A DNA stretch of 37,814 nt, from NCBI GenBank assembly GCA_027314645.1, contig DAHVAL010000003.1:131192-169005 (forward strand), written 5' to 3'. A program made the position numbers and the translations under genes. Below the pieces are notes generated by a model, which saw only the letters and a list, made by a program, of their open reading frames with translations, had not been told where the DNA came from and did not search any database. Shown here piece after piece: positions 31,307 through 37,814 of this stretch. This DNA comes from Nitrospirota bacterium (lineage in GTDB: Bacteria > Nitrospirota > Leptospirillia > Leptospirillales > Leptospirillaceae). Each line of letters starts with the position of its first letter. The stretch's first letter is position 1.

Positions 31307-31690
31307 ATGAGCCATCGAATCATGATCACCATTCCGGACAATTCCTATCACCATTTGAAAGAATTGAGCACGCTCTACCAGGTTTCCCTTTCTGCCTTGG
31401 CCGGCTCCATGATCGAGGAGAAACTTTCCGGCAGGCAGGGGTTCGAGGAGGAGACCCGGGAACTGTTCGGGAATATCACAAGACGCCTGGGAAAGATGGC
31501 CTACAAACTCTCCCGAACCGAAATCCTGCTCGACGAATTTCTGGACGCCTATCTTTTCTATACGCCGGAAGTTCCCAAGGATTTTCCGGGACGGGACGCC
31601 TTGTATCAATCTGCGGACAATCGGCACAAGGCGCTTCTCTCCTCCGTCCAGGACCGGCTCAAGAACAAGGAAGAGTTGATTCCGGAGTGA
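31307..31690 (+). CDS. Ribbon-helix-helix DNA-binding protein (relaxosome/partition accessory)
   Basis: ATG 31307 follows GGGAG by six bases; 127 residues. MSHRIMITIPDNSYHHLKELSTLYQVSLSALAGSMIEEKL has the strand-helix-helix periodicity of ribbon-helix-helix proteins. The remainder (ELFGNITRRLGKMAYKLSRTEILLDEFLDAYLFYTPEVP) is helical and resembles the oligomerisation part of MobC-like accessory proteins. The three-gene order ATPase, membrane protein, RHH fits a mobilisation or partition module; its DNA site may be the palindromic region at 31951-32047. Confidence 0.72.
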   Translation: MSHRIMITIPDNSYHHLKELSTLYQVSLSALAGSMIEEKLSGRQGFEEETRELFGNITRRLGKMAYKLSRTEILLDEFLDAYLFYTPEVPKDFPGRDALYQSADNRHKALLSSVQDRLKNKEELIPE

Positions 31691-32076
31691 CGCGATCAGA
31701 GGAGAGCAAGATAAAAGAGGGTGTTGCGCGGCGGCAAAAAAATGGCCGCAATCAGCCTTCCCGACTGCAACACCAAGCTTTTCGGTATTGCAGTTTCAGA
31801 TCTTGTCAGCTTCCGTCGGGCCTCTTCCGTGATACGGTCAAATGCCCCAACCCCGGAAAGCCTTGGAATTGGCCATTTTCGAGAGAATTCTCCGAAAAGG
31901 ATCATTGGTGCCATTTTTTCCCTCAATGCTCCTCTTCGAACCGTATTTTGACCTCGTCTTGTCCTGTATAGGTCTGATTCCCGACAATCAGGGGTAAAAC
32001 AGGACGACAAGCGAACCAAAAAGAGGAAGACTCAGACCAATACAGGCCCCATTAAGGGGAAAAGGAGGACAATCAG
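31691..32076. other. 386-base palindrome-rich non-coding region, possible oriT or control region
   Basis: No open frame is convincing. Left structure: GTGTTGC (31722) / GCAACAC (31767) enclosing GCGGC/GCCGC around an A-run. Right structure (31958-32046): CCTGTATAGGTCTGA (31963-31977) pairs with TCAGACCAATACAGG (32032-32046), one mismatch; nested inside are CTGATT/AATCAG with a 6-base loop (31974-31991) and CTTGTCCTGT versus ACAGGACGACAAG. It lies between the RHH gene and a small HTH gene. Confidence 0.5.
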
Positions 32077-32424
32077 ATGCCAGTCAGGATCACTCCGAAA
32101 AGAATGACGGCCAGAGTTGCCGCCTACAGCGATGCGATCAAATCGGCAAGGGCAGAAGGACTGACCTGGAATGAAATCGGGTCACTGATCGGAATCGAGA
32201 GCGGAATCAAGCTGAGACGGGCTTTTGTCCGGGCAACAGCAGGGATCGAATCCGGCCGTCTGGCTCCTCGACAATTTCCCTTTCCAGGATTACAATCGGT
32301 CCAATCTGATGAATTGCCAGTCATACCCGACACATCCAAGGCGATTTCTGAATCCCGGGTCATCCAAGATAAGAGCCCCTTTGGGAAGAAACGCGAACCG
32401 ACGATCAAATTCGACGACGATTAG
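32077..32424 (+). CDS. Small HTH-like basic protein
   Basis: 115 residues, ATG 32077 with GGAGG eight bases upstream. IKSARAEGLTWNEIGSLIGIESGIKLRRAFVRA (residues about 20-52) is a helix-turn-helix of the kind found in small plasmid control proteins. The C-terminus is basic then acidic (FGKKREPTIKFDDD). It probably binds the palindromes immediately upstream. No family name can be given. Confidence 0.7.
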   Translation: MPVRITPKRMTARVAAYSDAIKSARAEGLTWNEIGSLIGIESGIKLRRAFVRATAGIESGRLAPRQFPFPGLQSVQSDELPVIPDTSKAISESRVIQDKSPFGKKREPTIKFDDD

Positions 32425-32589
32425 AGCCTGTTCCTGGCGTTTCTCTCTTCGTCCACTTCCTCTTTGAAATTGACCAGGGTCCAAAGAGGCCTCCCATTGG
32501 AGGGAAAAAAGATCGTGTCTTGAAAAGCACCAGATAATTCGGCCCGGATTCGCAGATCTCTCCAAAACCTTTCTTGACGGGAGGTCTCC

Positions 32590-33867
32590 TTGTCTGATTT
32601 TCGCTTTCTTCACGCAGCAGACATCCACCTCGACAGTCCTCTCCGGGGCTTGTCGGGTCAGGAAGGCGAAAGTGCTATGAGAATTCGGGGAGCCACCCGG
32701 GAAGCCCTCGAGAACCTGGTCAGCCGGGCCATCGATGAGGAGGTCTCCTTCGTGATCATTTCGGGAGACCTCTATGACGGAGACTGGAAAGACTACCGGA
32801 CAGGACTTTTCTTCGTTAAACAAATGGGACGCCTTTCGGAAACCGGGATCTCCGTCTTCCTGCTTTATGGAAATCACGATGCCGAGAGCCAGATCACCCG
32901 CCGGCTTCTTCTCCCATCCAATGTCAGGACCTTTTCTTCAAAAAAGCCAGAGACATTTACACTTCCAGAGATCGGCGTAGTCCTGCATGGCCAAAGTTTC
33001 CGGCAGCGAGATGTTACAGATAACCTTGCCACCAATTATCCCCCTCCCGTTCCCGGGAATTTCAATATCGGTGTTCTTCACACAGGTCTAGGAGGCATGG
33101 GAGGCCATGTCAACTACGCTCCCTGCACTCTCGACGAACTCATCAAAAAAGGCTACGACTACTGGGCGCTCGGCCATGTTCACCAGACGACGGTCCTTCA
33201 CGAGTGGCCCCACGTTGTCTTCCCCGGAAACATCCAGGGGCGGCACATCCGGGAGACGGGTCCCAAAGGTGTCTGCCTCGTGACCGTTAAAGACGGGGAA
33301 ATCCGGGAGATGACGACAATCCCGGTCGATGTCGTGCGATGGGCTCGGCTTTCCGTGGATGCCGAAGGATGCCATCGCATGACCGAGGTCGTCGACCGCA
33401 TAGGAGCGGCTCTTGAAGAGGCTGTGACAACCCGGGCCGACGGTCGCCTCCTCGCCTGCCGTATTGAAATTGCGGGGCGCACCGGAGTTCACGGCCAACT
33501 CCTGTCTTCGGAAGAATCACTGGTCTCCAATACCAGGGCCGCGGCCTTGGGCCTTGGCTCCGATCGGGCCTGGATCGAAAAGGTGGAGGTGTCCACTCGC
33601 CCACTCGTCGATGAAACACTGTTGCACGACCGGGAGGATGCCCTGGGAGAGTTTTCTCATCTGCTGGAACAGGCAAAAGACGACAAAGACCTTCTGGACC
33701 AACTGGAAGGAGACATTGGCGGACTGGTCCGAAAGCTTCCCCATGAAATTCGCACAGATGCCGAAGATCCGACACTGGAATCCGCCATCAAAGGCGATTA
33801 CGGAACCATGATCGACCAGGTGAAATCCTTCCTCATGGCGCGGCTATCCCCCGCTAATGGAGAATAA
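32590..33867 (+). CDS. YhaO/SbcD-like metallophosphoesterase (DNA nuclease subunit)
   Basis: TTG 32590 is the start (GGGAGG five bases upstream); 425 residues. All Mre11/SbcD-type phosphoesterase motifs are present: ADIH (D11, H13), SGDLYDG (D60), YGNHD (N95, H96, D97), LHTG (H164) and LGHVHQ (H196, H198). These bind two metal ions for exo/endonuclease activity on DNA ends. The C-terminal part (residues about 265-425) is helical and should contact the ATPase partner. The partner gene follows after three bases. The pair resembles B. subtilis YhaO/YhaN and SbcDC; on a mobile element it may process replication intermediates or invading DNA. Confidence 0.9.
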   Translation: MSDFRFLHAADIHLDSPLRGLSGQEGESAMRIRGATREALENLVSRAIDEEVSFVIISGDLYDGDWKDYRTGLFFVKQMGRLSETGISVFLLYGNHDAESQITRRLLLPSNVRTFSSKKPETFTLPEIGVVLHGQSFRQRDVTDNLATNYPPPVPGNFNIGVLHTGLGGMGGHVNYAPCTLDELIKKGYDYWALGHVHQTTVLHEWPHVVFPGNIQGRHIRETGPKGVCLVTVKDGEIREMTTIPVDVVRWARLSVDAEGCHRMTEVVDRIGAALEEAVTTRADGRLLACRIEIAGRTGVHGQLLSSEESLVSNTRAAALGLGSDRAWIEKVEVSTRPLVDETLLHDREDALGEFSHLLEQAKDDKDLLDQLEGDIGGLVRKLPHEIRTDAEDPTLESAIKGDYGTMIDQVKSFLMARLSPANGE

Positions 33868-33870
33868 CCC

Positions 33871-36800
33871 GTGAGGCTCGGCCGGCTCGACCTCATCCGG
33901 TACGGACGGTTTACGGACCTCTCCCTTGCGTTTCCCGTCATGACTCCGGATCTCCATATCATTTTCGGACCGAACGAGGCGGGGAAATCAACAGCCCTTT
34001 CGGCAATAGAGGATCTTCTCTTCGGTATTCCTCACAACTCCCCGCTCAACTTTCTCCACGACTATTCCAGTCTCAGAGTCGGAGCCGTTCTGGAAAAGGA
34101 GGGGGAAGGTCTCGAGATCCGGCGCCGGAAGGGCTCCAAGGAAACTCTCCTCACGCGGGACGACAATCCGATCATCACGGGAGAAACCATCCTCGGCCCC
34201 TACCTCACGGGGGCCGACCGATCCTTCTTCTCCCGGATGTTCAGCCTCGACAACGAAAGATTACGCCTCGGAGGAAAAGAGATCCTTGAAGCCCAGGACG
34301 AAGTCGGCCAGATGCTCTTTTCTGCCGGATCCGGGTTGAGCGGGCTCCGGGATATACTTCGAGGGCTCGAAGAGGAAGCCGACACCCTCTGGTCGTCCCG
34401 AAAAGCTGCCAAGAGGACTTACTATCAGGCGGACGATCGCAGAGAGGAGGCCGAGAAAGATCTTCGCGTACATCTCATCACCCCAACAAAATGGCTGGAG
34501 GTCAAGGATCTTCACGATGCCGCCCAGAACACTTACGATACCCTTGAAAAGGAAATCGAGAAGAAAACATCCGAAAAGAGGAAGTTGGATCGCATCCGCC
34601 GTTCCTACCGGAATGCCCGGGGAATAGAAGAAATTGATCGGGAACTTTCCACTCTGGGAGATGTTCCCGCCTTTCCGGAGGGAGCCCTTGAAACTCTTCT
34701 GGCCGCGGAACGGAAAGAAGAAACGGCAATGGCCGAGGTTCGGATACTGACCGAACAACTCGAGACCGCCCGCAGAAAACTTTCCGAACTGACGTTCGAC
34801 GAAACGCTTTTCCATCATGAGGAAGACGTCCAGAAGCTCCACGAAGGAAGAATCCATGTACGGGACGGGAAAGCCTCCCTTCCAAAGCGTGAAACCGAGC
34901 TTGCCGCGACAAATGGCCAATTTTTGCTTTTGGCATCGGCTCTCGGATGGAAAGAACAAGAAGTCGGCGCTTTAATAGAACTCATTCCTCCACGGGGCAA
35001 GACGATCGAAGCCCGCCGTCTTTTGACAAACAGGGGCACGCTGCTGTCTGCGGTTGAAGCCGCCCAACAGGCCCTCGGAGAATCGGAAGACAAGCTCGGA
35101 AACCTTTCCCGGTCTCTGGAATCTTTGGGAACTTCAGCCGATCTGTCCATATTGGCCGCAGTCGCAAAGAACGCCCATGATCAGGGGGATCTCTCGGCCC
35201 ACATCCGGACCGCCAAAGCGGAACTCGATGCCGCCCTTGAGGAACTCAAGCGACTGGCCGGTTCGGCGATTCCCCCTCCCGACGCGGCGATCCTCCCGGG
35301 GAAGGTTCTGCCTCCCCGAGATATGGTTCAGGCCCACCGGGACACCGTCAGGGATCTTGAAAAGAAACAGCAGGAAATCTCGGAACGGATTCGTTCCGCC
35401 AGACAGGACCTCACCCGACAACGCAAGGCCTATGAACATCTTGTCCATGATGAAGAAAGGATCGCACCAGAGGTTCTCGGGCAGGCCCGGCAACACCGTG
35501 ACGCCGGATGGACCTTGATCCGCCAGATTTATATCGAGCATCTTTCCATCCCTCCGGATGTGGTCCGGAGTTTCACGAAGGAGGGGGAAGAATTGATCGA
35601 ACCCTATGAGGCCGCCGTCGGCAAGGCGGATGAGATTGCTGATCTCCGGGTCGAAAAGGCTGAAGCCGCCGCCCGCCTTGTGGTGATGGCTCGTCAAATC
35701 CAGGATCAGGAGGAAAATCTCCAGGAACTGGAAAACGAAAAGTCCGCCCTCGACACGGACAGCCAATCTCACGACGACGCATGGAAAAGGATGTGGTCTG
35801 GATTGCCTTCCAACCCTCTCGCTCCCGACGTCATGCTCGAATGGCTCGGGATTCGAAAGGAGTGGCTCGGAGCTCTCGAACGGAAATCGGAAATCGAACG
35901 AAAGCTTGAGACTCTTCTCAGTCAGGAGGAGGAGACACGACAGTCCGTCCTTTCCGTCCTATCGGGGAATGGCTCAACCGGATTCGATCTATCGGCCCTT
36001 TCCGGCCTTCCTCTTTCTGTTCTCCTTAAAAGAGTTGATGCGATCCTTTCCGAGAACGACCGAATCCAGGAACAAAAGCAGAATCTTGAGGCTGAGATAC
36101 TCCAGGCAAGAGCCCAGATCTCCCGGAAAAAAACCTCCCTCGAAAAGGCCGAAAAAGCCCGGGCGGACTGGGAGGAGCAGTGGTCCTCGGCGGTCACGGA
36201 TCTCGGACTCGACCCTCGTTCCTCATCTGAAATCGTTACAGGGCAGGTGGATTCGATCGAGGACATGCGTACCGTCGCCGTGCAGATCAATGAACTCCGT
36301 CACAAGAGAATCGGAACTATTCAGCGGGATTGCGAGGCGTTTGCCCAGGAAGTCCGGAGAATTTTACCGATCCTGGCTCCGGACCTGACCGCGTTGGACG
36401 CCGAGGAGGCTGTCTTAAGGCTCGAGAGACGGCTGGACGATGCAAAGAAATTAAACGAGATCAAGAAGGAGAAGGATGCGTCGATCTTCGCTCTCGATCA
36501 AGAGATTGGCACATTCGAGTCCTCCCTGAACGAAGCCCGAGAAATCATTTTCCGTCTCAAGTCGCTGGCAGGGGTTGAGGAGATTTCGGAATTGAAGGCC
36601 GCAATCTCGAAATCCGATCGGGTGAGCGGTCTTCAGGAGGAAAAAAAGCGGCTCCTCCGGGTTTTGACCGAAGAAGGGGACGGGCTTCCTGTTCCGGATC
36701 TCCTGGCCGAATGCGAAGGGGTCGACCTCGATCAAATCTCGGCAAGGGAAGAATCGGTGTCTCAGGATCTCGAAGCTTTGCGCAAACAGCTTCTCGAAGC

Positions 36801-37395
36801 CCGGGACCGTCGCATGGAAACTCGGAGGGCCTTCGAATCGGTGGGAGGAGATGATACTGCGGCAAAATCCGAGGCCAAGAGGCAGGAAGCCCTTGCCGAA
36901 ATGAAGGAGATCGCAACTCGTTACACGCATGTGCGGACTTCAGCCATTCTTCTCAAATGGGCCATCGACCGCTACCGCCGTGAAAAACAGGCTCCTCTCC
37001 TGAAAACCGCCAGCAGTTTGTTTGCCCTATTGACGGGACATTCCTTCGTCTCACTCCGGATCGATTTCGACGACCAGGACCGCCCTCAATTGGTCGGAGA
37101 ACGGTCAGACGAGTCAACAGTCCATGTCTCAGGAATGAGCACGGGTACGGCCGACCAGCTTTATCTTGCTCTTCGGGTCGCGTCAGTTCTGGAATACCTC
37201 GATCGGGCGCCGGCTCTTCCGTTTATAGCCGACGATCTGTTCATCAACTTCGACGATGAGCGTGCTTCGGCGGGATTCAAAGTCCTGAGCCAACTGGCCG
37301 AGAAAACACAGGTGATTTTTTTCACCCATCACCGCCATCTGGTTGAGATTGGAAAGAAGAGTCTCGGGTCTTCCATTTCAGTAATCTCACTGTGA
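33871..37395 (+). CDS. YhaN/SbcC-like SMC-family ATPase
   Basis: 1174 residues from GTG 33871, three bases after the nuclease gene stop. The N-terminal AAA lobe has MRLGRLDLIRYGRFTD and Walker A FGPNEAGKST (K39, S40), the YhaN-type P-loop; the C-terminal lobe has the ABC signature-like MSTGTADQLYLALR (S1090 onwards) and Walker B FIADDLF (D1121, D1122), then FFTHHRHLVEIG, the His-switch region. Between lie about 800 residues of long coiled coil broken near the middle (PSNPLAPDVMLEWLG), where a zinc hook would be; I see no CxxC, so it is hookless like YhaN. It couples ATP to DNA-end processing by the nuclease subunit. Confidence 0.9.
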   Translation: MRLGRLDLIRYGRFTDLSLAFPVMTPDLHIIFGPNEAGKSTALSAIEDLLFGIPHNSPLNFLHDYSSLRVGAVLEKEGEGLEIRRRKGSKETLLTRDDNPIITGETILGPYLTGADRSFFSRMFSLDNERLRLGGKEILEAQDEVGQMLFSAGSGLSGLRDILRGLEEEADTLWSSRKAAKRTYYQADDRREEAEKDLRVHLITPTKWLEVKDLHDAAQNTYDTLEKEIEKKTSEKRKLDRIRRSYRNARGIEEIDRELSTLGDVPAFPEGALETLLAAERKEETAMAEVRILTEQLETARRKLSELTFDETLFHHEEDVQKLHEGRIHVRDGKASLPKRETELAATNGQFLLLASALGWKEQEVGALIELIPPRGKTIEARRLLTNRGTLLSAVEAAQQALGESEDKLGNLSRSLESLGTSADLSILAAVAKNAHDQGDLSAHIRTAKAELDAALEELKRLAGSAIPPPDAAILPGKVLPPRDMVQAHRDTVRDLEKKQQEISERIRSARQDLTRQRKAYEHLVHDEERIAPEVLGQARQHRDAGWTLIRQIYIEHLSIPPDVVRSFTKEGEELIEPYEAAVGKADEIADLRVEKAEAAARLVVMARQIQDQEENLQELENEKSALDTDSQSHDDAWKRMWSGLPSNPLAPDVMLEWLGIRKEWLGALERKSEIERKLETLLSQEEETRQSVLSVLSGNGSTGFDLSALSGLPLSVLLKRVDAILSENDRIQEQKQNLEAEILQARAQISRKKTSLEKAEKARADWEEQWSSAVTDLGLDPRSSSEIVTGQVDSIEDMRTVAVQINELRHKRIGTIQRDCEAFAQEVRRILPILAPDLTALDAEEAVLRLERRLDDAKKLNEIKKEKDASIFALDQEIGTFESSLNEAREIIFRLKSLAGVEEISELKAAISKSDRVSGLQEEKKRLLRVLTEEGDGLPVPDLLAECEGVDLDQISAREESVSQDLEALRKQLLEARDRRMETRRAFESVGGDDTAAKSEAKRQEALAEMKEIATRYTHVRTSAILLKWAIDRYRREKQAPLLKTASSLFALLTGHSFVSLRIDFDDQDRPQLVGERSDESTVHVSGMSTGTADQLYLALRVASVLEYLDRAPALPFIADDLFINFDDERASAGFKVLSQLAEKTQVIFFTHHRHLVEIGKKSLGSSISVISL

Positions 37396-37470
37396 AAACT
37401 CAGGTGTACAAGACCGGAGAGTCTTAAACCCTGATCATTATTTTCGTGAGCACATGCTGAGAGGCGGCAA

Positions 37471-37814
37471 TCAAAGAATCGCGATTTCATCATCCAGATG
37501 GATCGCGTCCGCTGGAAAAAGCTCGAGTTCAGCAATTTGGTGCTTAGCAAGTGCGACATCGGCAGTGAAAAGCACGACGACAAGATCCTTTAAAGCGCGC
37601 GTGCAACATACGTAAAACAAACGTCTTGTCCTTTCGACAACTGTTTCCTTGCCCTCACGCATGTTCCCCCGATCTTTGTCAGACAGCGCTTTGATCCCCA
37701 AATATTTGTTATAGGAAAATTGGACATGTGTACCCTCGTCATCGTCGAGGATTACGAGTACGCGCTCAAACTCAGCACCTTTAATGCCTTGCTGTGTCGA
37801 GAACGGAGAATCGT
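37471..37814 (-). CDS. UvrD-type superfamily 1 helicase, C-terminal end (Gabija GajB-like), continues past window
   Basis: Only the last 114 residues are visible, open to the right edge. FSTQQGIKGAEFERVLVILDDDE is helicase motif V of UvrD/Rep proteins, and ERTRRLFYVCCTRALKDLVVVLF is motif VI with its conserved arginine. The YNKYLGIKALSDKDRGNMREGKET insertion between them, in my recollection, is shared with the UvrD-like helicases that partner OLD-family nucleases, including GajB of the Gabija defence system. If so, an OLD-type ATPase/TOPRIM nuclease should lie to the right. It converges with the YhaN-like gene across 75 bases. Confidence 0.75.
   Translation of the reverse strand, partial: DSPFSTQQGIKGAEFERVLVILDDDEGTHVQFSYNKYLGIKALSDKDRGNMREGKETVVERTRRLFYVCCTRALKDLVVVLFTADVALAKHQIAELELFPADAIHLDDEIAIL

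Larger units (their letters stand above)
22121..37814. mobile_element. Integrative element inserted at tRNA-Val, left end; right end outside window
   Basis: The left boundary is the displaced tRNA half at 22121-22169. Because the fragment lacks its 5' part, the element must lie on its upstream side (to the right). Everything visible there is accessory: replication helicase, ParA-like ATPase, ribbon-helix-helix and HTH proteins, and nuclease/helicase cargo. No integrase or relaxase is seen; the integrase is expected near the intact tRNA at the far end. Base composition is visibly more A/T-rich at 22170-24960 than in the chromosomal part. Confidence 0.7.

Noticed and set aside
31696-32019. Short frames on both strands between the RHH and HTH genes
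   Set aside because: The region is occupied by inverted repeats; no start site or family resemblance convinced me, though a relic of a transposon end cannot be excluded.
34261-34959. 232-codon minus-strand frame inside the YhaN-like gene
   Set aside because: Shadow of the coiled-coil coding sequence.

Overview
The window looks like chromosome plus the start of an integrated mobile element from a chemolithoautotrophic, acidophile-type bacterium, most likely a Leptospirillum-like member of the Nitrospirota. I infer this from two CO-dehydrogenase/acetyl-CoA-synthase-epsilon-like proteins of the kind found in five-subunit pyruvate/2-oxoglutarate:ferredoxin oxidoreductases (reductive TCA cycle), a DabAB-type inorganic-carbon pump, several periplasmic c-type cytochromes, hopanoid/squalene genes and frequent GTG/TTG starts. 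The genus is an inference from memory of family distributions, not a database result.

Left part (1-8123, all minus strand): a carbon-fixation block. A three-gene membrane module (DabB-like antiporter subunit, an extra polytopic protein, DabA) ends in a small PII-like regulator that overlaps dabA by one base. It is flanked on both sides by paralogous epsilon-type subunits; the left copy runs off the window, while the right copy has its own promoter and terminator.

Middle part (8417-22120): a dihaem cytochrome pair resembling TsdB/TsdA (thiosulfate dehydrogenase), a translationally coupled hpnD-hpnE-hpnC squalene operon, a beta-lactamase-fold serine hydrolase, the tldD-tldE protease pair, a decayed nitroreductase gene, an exported hypothetical protein, a short NAD-binding-fold protein, a pentapeptide-repeat protein, an outer-membrane beta-barrel protein and a small monohaem cytochrome c.

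Right part (22121-37814): an integrative element. It begins exactly at the displaced 3' half of a tRNA-Val(GAC) gene (22121-22169), the classic scar of tyrosine-integrase integration; the intact tRNA and probably the integrase should lie beyond the right edge. Visible cargo, left to right: a tight three-gene cassette (TIGR04255-type protein, HTH protein, and an unnamed protein with an ISHDCDL motif), an AlbA_2/Schlafen-type ATP-binding regulator, two divergent HTH genes around a symmetric four-site operator, a D5/P4-type replicative helicase, a ParA/MobD-like ATPase with a coiled-coil membrane protein and a ribbon-helix-helix protein (a mobilisation- or partition-like set), a palindrome-rich non-coding region, a YhaO/YhaN-like (SbcD/SbcC-like) nuclease-ATPase pair, and at the right edge the C-terminus of a UvrD-type helicase that resembles the helicase of Gabija-like OLD-nuclease/helicase modules.

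The best candidate for an undescribed system is the TIGR04255-HTH-ISHDCDL cassette with its TTGACA-repeat operator. The DabB-extra-DabA-PII carbon-uptake operon sandwiched between two oxidoreductase epsilon subunits is the most interesting chromosomal arrangement.
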